A DNA stretch of 64,000 bases, from NCBI GenBank assembly GCA_964017065.1, contig OZ024788.1, forward strand, positions 9,465,761 to 9,529,760. The letters run 5' to 3'. Positions 1 to 16,601 of this stretch are shown here, one piece after another. The DNA comes from Haliclona indistincta (taxonomy: Eukaryota; Porifera; Demospongiae; Haplosclerida; Chalinidae). The number at the start of each line of letters is the position of its first letter. Position 1 is the first letter of the stretch. The translations under genes were made by a program, and so were the position numbers. The notes below the pieces were generated by a model, which made no database searches, was not told the DNA's origin, and saw only the letters and a program-made list of their open reading frames with translations.

Positions 1-240
1 TGTCCGATGAAGTAATTGGCGGTTTTTAAAGGTATAGGAAGAGGATTCCGCATTTATCAGTAGCACGTCATCGCAGCAAGCCGCTGATGTAGGGATACTT
101 GGGACTTTTACATTTGCAAGCATTATTCCATCTTGTTCGTTTACTTTTGCAAGCATCATCCCATCTTGTTCCTTTCCTTTTTTAAGAGTCATCCCTACAC
201 TTTTCAGCTTTTTATTGAAGATTTTTTACTTTACTTGTAG
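1..240. mobile_element. Right half of a long-inverted-repeat element, cut by the window edge
   Basis: This stretch is nearly identical to 2380-2613, the right half of the complete copy described at 1986-2613. It has the same tail of the tandem core (tccgatgaagtaattg), the same step ccgctgatgtagggatac, and the same terminal block ending in ttttttactttactt. The left half lies outside the window. No coding capacity is seen. Confidence 0.75.
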
Positions 241-1985
241 TACAAGTGTTCACGGTCGGTAGTATAAGTGTTGTGGTACGCATGGGTATACTTTAAATCG
301 GGAAAATTTTGTTGTTAAAATGTTTTGTAGGTAGGATCAACCATGAAAATTAAACATAAGAAATTTTTTTTCAACATAATCTTGTAAACATGACTGTGTG
401 TGCTGAGTTGAGAGTTGTATGCTGGAAGTTTATGCTCAAGAACTTGGCTGCAGCTGAAATATCTGTCTGTCTGGTGTTACATTTCAGCCAGCGACGCTAA
501 GCGACCTACTACTTTGCTGTCAGGAACAAATCGCCAGCACCTGAGTGTCTTGCAAATGGGCAGAATTATTTTATTCAGTTGGCTCCCACACTCTTGTGTA
601 CACAATAACCAGGAATTCAAGCATCCTTATACAGCTGTCAGCAGCAACATTCATGCACTCTTGTCTAGAAGCTGTGTACGCTTGCATACACTTTGATTAT
701 CATTGCCGATCGGCAATGATATGTAGGGATGACCTCGAATTAAGATGGCGGCTACTCATGTTGAAAATGGGTTTTCGCACATATCTCTATTATTATACAT
801 CTATACTGCATTTTAACTATCTCTAAGTGACTCTGAAGTGTAAGCGCTTGTAGGACGTCTATTAAAGTCGCCGGGACTGCTTGCTTGACGACGAAAATCA
901 GGACAGAGAGAATTTGCAGATCTTCGCTGTTATAGCGTTTCTCGAGATTCTAGACATCTAGGATTGATCAGGCGATTGTTCTGAGCATGGAAATACCATT
1001 GGCGAAGCTGGCAGATGTTTCTAAAGTGGTAAACTAAAATTGCCGCCCACGCGAATTGTTCATCTTCTTTCTTCTTCTTCTTCTTCTTCTTCTTCTTCTT
1101 CTTCTTCTTTGACAAGCATAGCGCTGTCCTGAGTGAACGAATCACTACCAAACCTGCACCATCGCATGTGTATATATCAGGGTTAGTGCACTTACTTCTT
1201 AGATAGGCATCAAACACTACCAGAAGCGAGTAATCCTTGAAAAACATGGTTTTTGGACCGTTTTGGACTAGCGACTTCATTAATTAACCCTCTTGTCGCT
1301 TCTTATCATTAACTCCGCCCACATCGGTTTTGCAGCTATCTCGCTACTGCGTTTTGTCTCTGCTCTGGACGCTTCAGCGCGCAAGCCAGAGGTATGAAAA
1401 TGTGTCTAAACCAGTACTATACCCTAAATAACACTGATCTGTTCGTTAACGCTTCAGATGGCGGGTTAAAGCTGACTTACACGGACGTGAACAACTTGAG
1501 TGTCTAGCCTGCTTACCGGCAGCAAGATTCTACGCACAGTAGGGTTCCTACACCACGCAGCGTAAGTTGCAAAGGACTAGAAGCCTCTGTGAGTGTGATA
1601 TTGACTTCAACAAGATTCTACTAGGCGTGCTCCTACTATTTTGGCTCGCAGCATCAATGAATTGTCAGTGCTAGTCTCTTCTTCATCCATTACAATACTA
1701 ACAAGTATCATGTTGTCAAATCATACCTGGACTTGACATTATGCTGTCTGCGTCCTCAACCTCTTTAACTATTTTAAACCTTTCAATGAATGATTATTCT
1801 TGTGATTGGTAATATTAAACATTTAAACCACACTCCTTACTCTCAAGAGGCTGTGCACGTTGACATCTCTGCTAGACTAGTATCTATATACTGCTCACAG
1901 AGTTGTAAGAATGAAATAACATCTAACATAGAATACAACATACTAATAAGTTCAAACTGACAGTGATCAAAAAAGTAACAGGAAC
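241..1985. other. Non-coding stretch, no gene recognised
   Basis: I see no supported gene. Open frames here are short and lack splice or family support. A (CTT)n microsatellite lies at about 1063-1110 and creates a polylysine frame on the minus strand that is not a gene. The rest looks like unique or decayed AT-rich intergenic DNA. Confidence 0.5.
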
Positions 1986-2613
1986 AAGTAAAGTAAAAAA
2001 TTTTTAATAAAAAACTGAAAAGTGTAGGGATGACTCTTAAAAAAGGAAAGGAACAAGATGGGATGATGCTTGCAAAAGTAAAGGAACAAGATGGAATAAT
2101 GCTTGCAAATGTAAAAGTCCCAAGTATCCCTACATCAGCGGCTTGAAGGAGGACGCAGTCCGATGGAGTAATTGACGGTTGTGAATCTGTGTTTGGAGGA
2201 CGCAGTCCGATGAAGTAATTGACGGTTGTGAATAACTATAATAATAGGTATCTGTGTTTAGGAGGACGCAGTCCGATGAAGTAGTGTAAATAAGCTGCAG
2301 GTAGCTGTGTTTGGAGGACGCAGTCCGATGAAGTAGTTGACAGTTGTAAATAACTAGAGGTATCTGTGTTTTGGAGGACACGGTCTGATAAGTAATTGAC
2401 GGTTGTAAAAGGTATAAGAGGATTCCGCATTTGTCAATTGCACGTCGTCGCAGCAAGCCGCTGATGTAGGGATACTTGGGACTTTTACATTTGCAAGCAT
2501 TATTCCATCTTGTTCCTTTACTTTTGCAAGCATCATCCCATCTTGTTCCTTTCCTTTTTTAAGAGTCATCCCTACACTTTTCAGTTTTTTATTAAAAATT
2601 TTTTACTTTACTT
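1986..2613. mobile_element. Non-autonomous element with ~155-bp inverted repeats and a tandem-repeat core
   Basis: The left end (AAGTAAAGTAAAAAATTTTT onward, to about 2144) returns as its reverse complement at about 2455-2613, giving inverted repeats of roughly 155 bp with few mismatches. Between them (about 2145-2420) lie about five degenerate units of 50-65 bp around gaggacgcagtccgatgaag. There is no transposase frame. A second copy is truncated at window position 1. The structure fits a foldback or MITE-type DNA transposon. A clear target-site duplication was not found, so the superfamily is unknown. Confidence 0.75.
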
Positions 2614-2823
2614 TAAAATTTAGATGTTAAAAATAGTTTCATTGGGCAAGTCGACCCACAAAAATATTTTAACACGAAACTTTTTCACGCAAATTTTGTT
2701 ATACAAAAATTTCCCGATTTACAGTAAATGAAAATTACCTCACTGAATTTTTCAGAACATTGAAGTCGTTACATTTGGATCAAAGCTTTCTTTTCTACTT
2801 TTTCGATCATTATAGATGCCGCA

Positions 2824-4446
2824 TTGACCGATGATCCTGCAATGAATTTTCCCCTTGCTCATACAAACAATCCTGATGGTCCTCCTCCATCTCAACGACC
2901 TGAAATAGATACTTTTACTGATAAACCCTACCACTTACCATCTCATGTCGCTCACTCTCTACCATCATCCAGTAGAACCTCTTCATTTAAACGATTTTCT
3001 TCCTCTGATTACGATCAACCTTCTCATTGTCTTCCTTCTCCTAAGCATCCTAGACTAGCCACTGCACCATCCTCTCCCCTCACCACTCTTCATGGACCCA
3101 CCAGTACCATAGTGTTACACACTGCAGGCCCTCACCGAGATCCTGGATACGAGTCTACCAGTACAGCTGCTTCACCCTCAGTAGCCTCTTTCCCACCAGT
3201 GTCCGATGAAAGTGAGGATGAAAGTGAGGATGAAAGTGAGGATGTTGACTCTGATGAAGCTACTACGGACGCAATCAGTCAGCCTTTAAGCAGCAGTGAA
3301 CATGTAATTGATGTTGTTGATAAGCAGGTACCTTTATCACCTGCACACTTTTCCAGTCAGTCAAATGCTGAACCTAGTTTAATTTCTGTTGACCATTCTG
3401 GTCGTTCTTCTATTCCTTCTGCTTCAACTGTTGTTGGGCAAACTGATCATTCTTTTATTGATACTTTCTCTTTGTTTTCTCAATTGCTTCCTGAACCCAC
3501 AATGCCTCACCTTCACCCTGACTCGTGGATTATTAGGTTAAGAGTAAAGCAAGGAATTGAACAAGTTTTTAAACCTATCCCAGTTGACTATTTACCTGCC
3601 ATTGTAAGTTTTCTTCTCACGAATGAGAAGTTTGGAGACTTGTTTTGCATTAACCGTGATGACCGTCAATATTGTAATAGCATCCAGCTGCGTTATAAGC
3701 TAGGTGGAAAAGTCTGCTTGATCAAACGTCACCTTCAGCTCGAGATATTATACTGTTGTACGCTAGAAAGGCTCTTAGAAGGACAAGCAAATAATATTCG
3801 AAATAACATTTTAGATTCGATACGTCTCACTGAGGAAAAGCTCCACATCCAAAAAGATTTCATCACCAAAGTCGACTGTTTTCCATGCTTCTGCAGTGAA
3901 GGTGATGACCACCATGTATGTACATACAATGATATGTCAAAGATTGTGGAGTGCGAGAAGGTTGCAGAAAATGTCCATGATTTAGAACCTCGACATTTAA
4001 AATGGCTAGGTGAGTATATAAACTATTACACAGTAGGTACAGTAGGTTTCTGTTGTCATGTACAGTGTAACCTGAACTAGCGACCACATGAGTAATGTAG
4101 TCACAGACCAGAGTTCCTCATGTGACCAATGTAAAGTTAATTTCACTTTAGCCCAGCTATGGTGACCGGATTAGCCAGGCTACACTGTACTAACAACTTT
4201 ACCAGTAGTATTGTATCATTACTACATGTATACATTATCATTACAGGTAAGATATCTTTACCTGTGAGCAGCACTGTATCAGAGTTGCAAGGCATGACGA
4301 GCTCTACCAGTACAAACAGAGGACACCAAAGAACAACAAATTGTGAGCACTATTATTATGAGTTTAATGCGGTAATTTTACTTGTACTCTATGCTTCAAT
4401 GTACCTAGTGTTAGTGTTGCAGTTATTGTTTATGCATAACGATTGA
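2824..4446 (+). CDS. Uncharacterised two-exon gene with Ser/Pro-rich N-terminus
   Basis: Exon 1 runs to 4009 (donor AG|GTGAGT) and can join in frame to an exon starting at 4247 (acceptor TTACAG), giving a protein of about 460 residues with a stop at 4446. Residues 1 to about 220 are low-complexity Ser/Pro/Thr-rich with an acidic repeat (ESEDESEDESED). Residues from about 235 to 395 look globular, with a Cys/His-containing stretch (FPCFCSEGDDHHVCTYND) and a C-terminal HLKWLG. This is faintly reminiscent of the C-terminal part of ROCO or Death-domain signalling proteins from sponges and cnidarians, but I cannot assign it. The first Met may not be the true start because no upstream exon or promoter could be identified. 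The last ~65 residues (exon 2) are hydrophobic and may be spurious. It could be a truncated gene or a repeat-derived fragment. Confidence 0.4.
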
Positions 4447-4537
4447 CAAGGTAACAAGAATAAAAAATCTTCTTAATGTTTAGTAGCTTATAACTAACTT
4501 TGTGAAGATATGTCCAGAATTGCATAATATTATAATT

Positions 4538-5213
4538 ATTATGCCTCGGTGGGCGGAGCCACGAGGCATACAGTAGTCGTGTTGTGTGTGTGTGTGTCTG
4601 TCCGTTGCCGGCATAGCGCATCGCACGCTAAAAACCAAGCGCTGATATCAGCAATACAGGTAGAAATCGCTATTTGCTCAGAACTGAATTGATAAATTGT
4701 TGGTTCTAAAGCTCCGTTCGTGAGTTATGGCGTGAGATGCTTACCTCGATGGCTGTTCCCGGCTATCTGGACTCCTCTAAAGACAAAACAGTTTACAGCT
4801 GACTGCCTTACAGCTAGTGAGTTCGTTTGTACTACAAAACAGCTTGGTAGGTCCGGCGAAATTCTCTCGAAGGCCTACAGCTCGAGCTTGAGCTACAGTA
4901 GTTGCTGATGATCTAGAGTTCTCTGTAGACAAAAGTATCCACAGTTGACTGCCTAGAAACTGATAAGTCACAGGATAGCAGCGTAGGACGCTATCTCGCT
5001 CGTGTATGTGCTGTGCCGTGCTCTGCACTCGAATTGAACTTTATAGACACGCCCAGTTGAATTAGTGGTCAGCACTGATTGGCTTCTGATTGCATAACTA
5101 TTATGCTGCATTGTGATTGCTGTACAGAAAGGTATAACAGCTGCAGTTTGTTGCTGTGTACATGTATGTGACATGGTTATTGCACCGAGGCATCTGCACC
5201 TTTGGTGCTTCAT
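4538..5213. mobile_element. Dispersed non-coding element (copy 1), inverted relative to 52975-53820
   Basis: The left end carries atgcctcggtgggcggagcc and the right end ttgcaccgaggcatctgc. The same two end sequences occur in reverse-complement order at 52975-53820, including the short TG tract next to the left end. ATGCCTCGGTG near one end and CACCGAGGCAT near the other are inverted repeats. No coding frame is supported. The interior differs from the second copy, which holds a 57-bp tandem array. Confidence 0.6.
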
Positions 5214-6086
5214 TTACACATAGAATTTACACATATTTTCCTTACAGGTGTAAGGAGAATATTCAACCATGCATATTACAATTTTATAGTATTCGACACG
5301 CGGATTCCATTCAGAGATTGTTTCCCGCGCGCAGTATGCGCGAGGGTTATGCGTTTGTGTCCGTCAGTGTATATATATATATGTGTGCGTGTCGTCAAAA
5401 AACATGCCTGTTTGCGTCTTACCACTCGAAAATCTCCACGAAAACACTCTCGCAGCTTCTTTACTGAATTTATAGACCTATGAAGACGTTTCTGTGCTGG
5501 CAAGCCTTGCTCGAGCGGCTAATCCATGGGTTTCTAAAGCTGCGTGTCCTTATAAGAGCACTTTACGGCATTGTGGGTGTGTCAAACAACTTCCTATCCA
5601 TATCGACGTCCTGGCCTGCACTCAGTCTCACATGTACAGTACGTCAAAGCCATGGTTAAACTTCTTGAGGCCTTTGATCATAGGATACTGATCAGTCTTT
5701 CTTGAGGCCTTCTGTGATGATGTGCCAATCAACTGGTAGTCTGTTAGTGCATGTATGGTAGCTATGCTATCATCAATTTATCTGGAGCTGTCTATGGACT
5801 AGCTGTTGCAGTAATGCTGGAGTAGTCGTGTACTAACTATGTAGATCTTAGCTTAGCGCATGGGTATGTGTTCAATAGAACTCTAGTTTTTTCCAAGGTT
5901 GAGAACACTTTTATAACCCATGTAATAAATACATAGCAAGATTACTTATGCAGTAAACTAATACACTGAGTGATATGTACAGGCAGTGAGGCAGATGTTT
6001 ATTAGGGAGGCACGGTAGTGACTCCCTATATAGGGATGACGAGAAAACAAGATGGCAGCTACATACAATGTATTAGTGTTCAAACG
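5214..6086. other. Non-coding stretch up to the gap, no gene recognised
   Basis: Only short unsupported frames are present. A short TATA/TG tract lies near 5370-5392. The sequence just left of the gap shows no similarity to a C1-THF synthase C-terminus, so the missing 3' exons are not visible on this side. Confidence 0.5.
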
Positions 6087-6286
6087 NNNNNNNNNNNNNN
6101 NNNNNNNNNNNNNNNNNNNNNNNNNNNNNNNNNNNNNNNNNNNNNNNNNNNNNNNNNNNNNNNNNNNNNNNNNNNNNNNNNNNNNNNNNNNNNNNNNNNN
6201 NNNNNNNNNNNNNNNNNNNNNNNNNNNNNNNNNNNNNNNNNNNNNNNNNNNNNNNNNNNNNNNNNNNNNNNNNNNNNNNNNNNNNN
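6087..6286. other. Assembly gap, exactly 200 N
   Basis: Two hundred consecutive N. The round length suggests a placeholder, not a measured distance. It interrupts the C1-THF synthase gene, hiding about 275 C-terminal codons, so either the true gap is larger or the flanks are misjoined. Confidence 0.99.
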
Positions 6287-11994
<5,708 letters not shown>

Positions 11995-12066
11995 TTCGTC
12001 CACGAGATAAAACTGGGCGTGTCAACATTGGAGGGCGTGGCATGTTTGCGTGGGTGTTGAATTGAA
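11995..12066. promoter_or_regulatory. Bidirectional promoter between C1-THF synthase and coiled-coil gene
   Basis: Only 72 bp separate the two divergent start codons (ATG at 11994 on minus, ATG at 12067 on plus). Both 5' UTRs and core promoters must be within this space or overlap the other gene. No TATA box is seen on either strand, which fits a housekeeping-type promoter. Shared regulation is inferred from geometry only. Confidence 0.6.
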
Positions 12067-12727
12067 ATGGCGGCTACAGAGGTACAAGCTTTGGACGATG
12101 CTCAGCGTCAGACACTAGACACTATCATCCGGCCCCACCTGCGGCTAGACTCTATGCCTGAGGACAGCGGCAGGAGAGATGCTCGACCAGCTCAACGGCT
12201 GGAAGACCTGGGAGTGAGTTTTAGGAAACCAGAGACGCAACAGGTCAGGGCGTGGCTGAATAACAGCATACCACTATCTGCACCTGTTAGCCTCGCATTT
12301 GCAAAGTTTCCTTATATTAAACTTGCCATCTGTTGAGTTTGTGCTATCTAGTATTTTCCCTCTTCATTTTAAAAAGTTGAATTCAAGTCTCATTCACAAG
12401 TTTTCCTTACAATCGTCGCCGTAGGTTAAGCGCAGCACATCAGTGCTGCAGGGAACTATTGAAGCTGACAACAAGCGCCGTCCTGGTATCCTGAAGAGAA
12501 ACTCCACTCGCTATGAACCACCTCCACTGGAACCACCTGACCCTAACTCAGGTACAAAGAGTGATGTGATGCATGCCGCTATTATGGTTGCTGTTTCATT
12601 TCTTTGTTTTAGAGGCAAAGTCGGCTGTGATAGGTCACATGCAACAGAAACTAGAGGATTGGGACCAACAGCTGCAGGACATTGTAGCTAAGAAGAAGAA
12701 GAATGGTAAGAAAAGCGAGAGATAGAA

Positions 12728-12813
<86 letters not shown>

Positions 12814-13606
12814 AGGGAGAGAGAGAGAGAGAGAGACCAGAGAGCGGATGAGCAGAGAGAGATTGAACAGGCGACAATGCTTCCTCTTTATAAGTGCATG
12901 ATCTTTTTCTATAACTCTATTTACAGACAAGATGCATAAGTCAGAGGTAGCTAAGAGAGATGACAGCATCAAAGACCTCACTGAGCGATACACCAAAGAG
13001 ACTGACATGAGAGTGAATACTGAAAACGAGCGAGATGACTACAAACAGCAACTAGAGGCAGCTCATGAGGAGATAGAGACTCAGCACAATGAGGTAAGAT
13101 CGTACAGAACTACATGTAGTAATTCTTTTCCAATACGAAAATCTCCACACATTGTTTTAAACTTTATACATATTAATTTTTATTTAACAAGAGTATAATT
13201 TTGATTTAGATGCAGCAGTTGCACAGTGAGTTAGTGCATTGTCAAGTAGCTTATGAACAAACTGAGTCAAGAAGACTTGAACTGGTAAGTATTGAGCAAT
13301 GGTCTCAGTTGGTGCATGTGTACACACCAGCAATTGACCAGTTATGTGTAAGCAAGCCGGGAATCTTGATTGAATTTGGACATCATGCATAGCTATTAGC
13401 TAGCATACAGAGCCTTCAAAATAATATTATGATGACAAATTGTATTATTATTATTATTAATGATGCAGGAAGAGCAAAATGTTGAGCTACTGGATAAGCT
13501 TGAGCAAATTGAGGGAATGAAGAAGAGACTGAATGATGTGGTAACAGAGCTGCAGGGACAACTAGCTATAGTAGAACAGAGATCAAACTTTTGCTCAATA
13601 TCATGA
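12067..13606 (+). CDS. Coiled-coil protein of unknown function (7 exons)
   Basis: Seven exons join in frame: 12067-12243, 12425-12551, 12613-12705, 12927-13093, 13210-13284 and 13469-13606, with the last ending at TGA 13604-13606 (six junction-supported blocks; a further small exon is not excluded). The product is about 258 residues. The N-terminal third is basic and proline-containing (RRPGILKRNSTRYEPPP), and from about residue 105 onward it is a long charged heptad-like coiled coil (EKLDQIEGMKK-type Leu/Glu/Lys pattern). No enzymatic motif, signal peptide or membrane segment is visible. The start is the first ATG after the divergent promoter, with context ATGGCGGCT. I do not recognise the family. 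A cytoskeletal or scaffold role is a guess from composition only. Confidence 0.8.
12730..12836. repeat. (GA)n microsatellite in coiled-coil gene intron
   Basis: About 105 bp of GA/GGGA downstream of the donor at 12705. Here the purine strand is the sense strand, unlike most of the tracts next to acceptors in this window. Confidence 0.95.
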
Positions 13607-13847
13607 AAATTATAGCTTTTGCTAATTATCTTTGACATTATGAATAAACAAAATGCACGTTTTTTGTTATAAATTTGAGCTTGAAGGAATTATAGTGAAA
13701 TTCTATTGAGGACACATTGCTTAAGTAAATCATGTGTATGATAGGGCTACTGTTCATGATCTAGGCTACAACATTTGCTGTTCAAGATCAAGTGACACAC
13801 ATTAATTTTCTAGCATAGCAACTATACTAACTATTGATTTGTCCCTT

Positions 13848-15041
13848 TCACTTGACATAAATTTCATAGTAGCCGACTGGAGTGTCTTCATCACTAATAT
13901 CAGAACAAATCCTGAGCTCAATGTAGTCATTAGTAGCTGCACCGAGTCTCTTGTGGAACCATGGTATACCAGCAGCTTGACAGCAAGGTGCCTCGTCGAT
14001 ACTACAGCCCTTTCCATCCCATAAAGGTTCAGAATATAGCCTCTTTGTAGGGTATCCTGAGCCATTATAACCTGACTCACAATAGTAGTCCCTTCCTACA
14101 AATGCTTTACCACTCTGTGAGCATGGACATGTCTGACCGCTGTACTGAATGCCGGATAACTTTCTTTGAGCTGCAGCAAAGCTCCAGATATGTTTCCTGG
14201 GAGAACCGTGTGTAAGACTAACTCCATCAACAGATCCTGGACTACTAGTGCTAAAAGCATCTGGCGACCAATACTGGTAACCAGTCACTCTGCCACACAC
14301 CTCAGAGTAGCTCATACTAATAGGGAACTGTACACTAGATCGGCATCCACCAAGGATTGGTCTACCACATGCTCGAACACCATTTTGATTATACAATTTA
14401 AATCCACTAGGACATTGTTCTGAAGGATTAGCCATGTTGAGATAAGCCACTCTAGTCCAGCCATCACTGCCACACACATGATGACCTGACTTCGGATTTA
14501 ACTTCTGAACCAGCATTTCAACAACTGATGTCAGGTTAGAGATTGCTTCTTCATTTTCCTCAGACTGAGCCTCTAGCCTTTCGATATCTTCGGTCAGGTC
14601 ACTGATAGTTTTCTCATTTTCTATCAACCGAGCTTTCAGTTTTTGATTTTTAGTTGTCAGGTTACGAATAGCTTCTGCAGACAGAGACTCCAGTTTTTTG
14701 GAATCAGCACTTAAGTTCCGTATGGCATTTTTATTGTCTACAGACTCAGTCTTCAGCTGCTCTATTGCTGTCTTAGTTTCATTGCAGTTGCAAGATGGGG
14801 AGCTGGGATTGCAAACTGGTCTCATGTCAAGATCTGCTGTCAGCTGCCGGGCCAGTGTAAGTTGCAGCAGGCTAGTCAGTGACTCACTTGTTGATTGCTG
14901 CTGGGTGTGCCGGGACAACATGTCTCTTATTTGATCTGTAGTATTGACCAGTGTCTGCTGTGTCTCATGAATATATCTTATATTCGGAGTCTGACCCCAA
15001 ACACCACCGACCAAAGCAAGTGAGACCAGCAGGAGCAGCAT
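13848..15041 (-). CDS. Secreted coiled-coil protein with a C-terminal Cys-rich domain
   Basis: A single-exon gene of 397 residues. Residues 1-16 (MLLLLVSLALVGGVWG) form a signal peptide. Residues 75-90 hold a CNPSSPSCNCN segment, and residues 90-182 a heptad coiled coil with several N-glycosylation sequons (NLS, NLT). From about 186 to the end there is a cysteine-rich globular domain with GWTRVAYLNM, CPSGFKLY, RACGRPILGGC, VCGRVTGYQYWSPDAF, VDGVSLTHGSPRKHIWSFAA, DYYCESG, EPLWDGKGC, APCCQAAGIPWF and ELRICSDISDEDTPVGYYEIY. From memory, this domain recurs in many uncharacterised secreted proteins of sponges and cnidarians; I know no established function. The coiled coil suggests oligomerisation. 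A TATA box lies 55 bp upstream. It is convergent with the coiled-coil gene, whose stop is 241 bp away. Confidence 0.88.
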   Translation of the reverse strand: MLLLLVSLALVGGVWGQTPNIRYIHETQQTLVNTTDQIRDMLSRHTQQQSTSESLTSLLQLTLARQLTADLDMRPVCNPSSPSCNCNETKTAIEQLKTESVDNKNAIRNLSADSKKLESLSAEAIRNLTTKNQKLKARLIENEKTISDLTEDIERLEAQSEENEEAISNLTSVVEMLVQKLNPKSGHHVCGSDGWTRVAYLNMANPSEQCPSGFKLYNQNGVRACGRPILGGCRSSVQFPISMSYSEVCGRVTGYQYWSPDAFSTSSPGSVDGVSLTHGSPRKHIWSFAAAQRKLSGIQYSGQTCPCSQSGKAFVGRDYYCESGYNGSGYPTKRLYSEPLWDGKGCSIDEAPCCQAAGIPWFHKRLGAATNDYIELRICSDISDEDTPVGYYEIYVK

Positions 15042-15095
15042 CTTGTAGTATAGTCCCTTTAGATGAATCTAACGAGGCACTGATTCCTAACAGCA

Positions 15096-15101
15096 TTTAT
15101 A
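15096..15101 (-). promoter_or_regulatory. TATA box of the secreted protein gene
   Basis: TATAAA on the minus strand (GAGTATAAATGC), 55 bp upstream of the ATG at 15041. A start site about 30 bp downstream would give a 5' UTR of roughly 25-30 bases, consistent with the chosen start. Confidence 0.6.
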
Positions 15102-16601
15102 CTCTCTCTGACCGGAAGCAGCAATCACACCACCTGATGAGTAATGAGCAATACATGTAGTTGTATTGTACAATACATGAGAATACAATCACTCCTCTCC
15201 TCCACAGAGTTTATGGGTTTATAGCAACTAACAGAAGGTGCAGTCTGTGTGTCACCAGTTAAAAACACCGTCAGTAGCTATAGATTAACTTAAAACTGCT
15301 GTTAGTGTTTTTAGCATGAGGCATAAAGACTGCTCACCGGCCTTCTGTCAGATGATGTTAGCTAAATAGATGAGCTGACCTGATCACGAAGCATACACAT
15401 TGTAGAGTAAACATATTCTCCAACAAGCACAGCAGAGGACTGGTGTGATATTATCAGGGAAGCGGCCCAACCATGGTGCATTGAAATGATGGTCTGCATA
15501 GCATTTTAACATGTTTCCTGTTGCTACTATTGTGGAGGAGGTTTAACACGATAATTATGTATACCTTCAGTACAATGGATGCAGTGCTTTGATCTGAAGT
15601 ATTGGCAGACTACGCTTCCATGCATACACTGAGTACTTTTCAACATGCATGCATGCATCCGGCCCTCAGTCTGGGAGTGACACAAAAAATTGTAAGATGT
15701 CACAGTCTAGCATTTATAAGATAGTAGAAGTACCACATGTATACGACATCTCAATGAATCTTCATGGTTCATGTTACTTCCCTCATCGTACATCCAAACA
15801 GCATAACACTGGGATGTCATCTGACCGAATCGTTAATCCTCTATTAAAGCAAATTATATGTAACAAGCATTTAGGCTTTGCAAATTATAGTCTTTAGATT
15901 ATGAAACAACTATATAATGCTAGCGCTAGAACTCAGAAAAGAGAGACAGGATGATGTGTATGTCATTCTTTACTCCATATAAGACTATAATAATTATTCT
16001 TGTACTTGCAAGTTCAGTTGCTGCAGGTAGGAGTTCTACTTTTACTGAGCTGCTGTGAAAGTCATAACACATCCAGAAAACTTTTCAGCAGTGAAATATT
16101 TGCGAATGACAAGACTAAGCCTCACGGGAGTCACTGTCTTTTTGCTGAACATCATCCATTCAGTTGTACTGCAAAGCTAAACAAGAAGAATTTGTATATG
16201 CCCGAACATTTTTGTGCGCAAAATAATTTGAAGCATGAATATTGATGAGGCAGTTGTTAGTCAGTCTGACCACAAGCTTGCAGTACTGCATGGAAATGTG
16301 TGGTAGTCAAATGAAATTAGAGAAGCAAGGTATTGGTTTTACAGTATTAATACCCAAAAAATCACTGATCCAACTGATAAAAGCTTAAATTCTCTTTTCA
16401 AACATACTTACACACGATTTTAGATGACCAGAGTTGCTAATCACAGTTAAGATAAATGCACAATCTGAATAGTGATACTTGATAAAGAAATCATAAAAGC
16501 TTCTCTCTCCTATTGACAAACATACATACAAAATTAATATTCATGAGTATGCATGATCACACTTGTTTTAATAATATAAAGTTAAAAATCTGAATGCTTG
16601 C
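15102..16601. other. Intergenic, no gene recognised
   Basis: Between the secreted protein gene and the 3' end of the beta-galactosidase gene. There are short frames without splice, family or composition support and a few ATGCATGC runs (about 15643-15657). A polyadenylation-type ATATAAA/AATATAAAG lies just beyond the beta-galactosidase stop at about 16574. Confidence 0.5.

Noticed and set aside
930..1280. 116-codon frame with a polylysine run
   Set aside because: The polylysine derives from a (CTT)n microsatellite. No other coding evidence.
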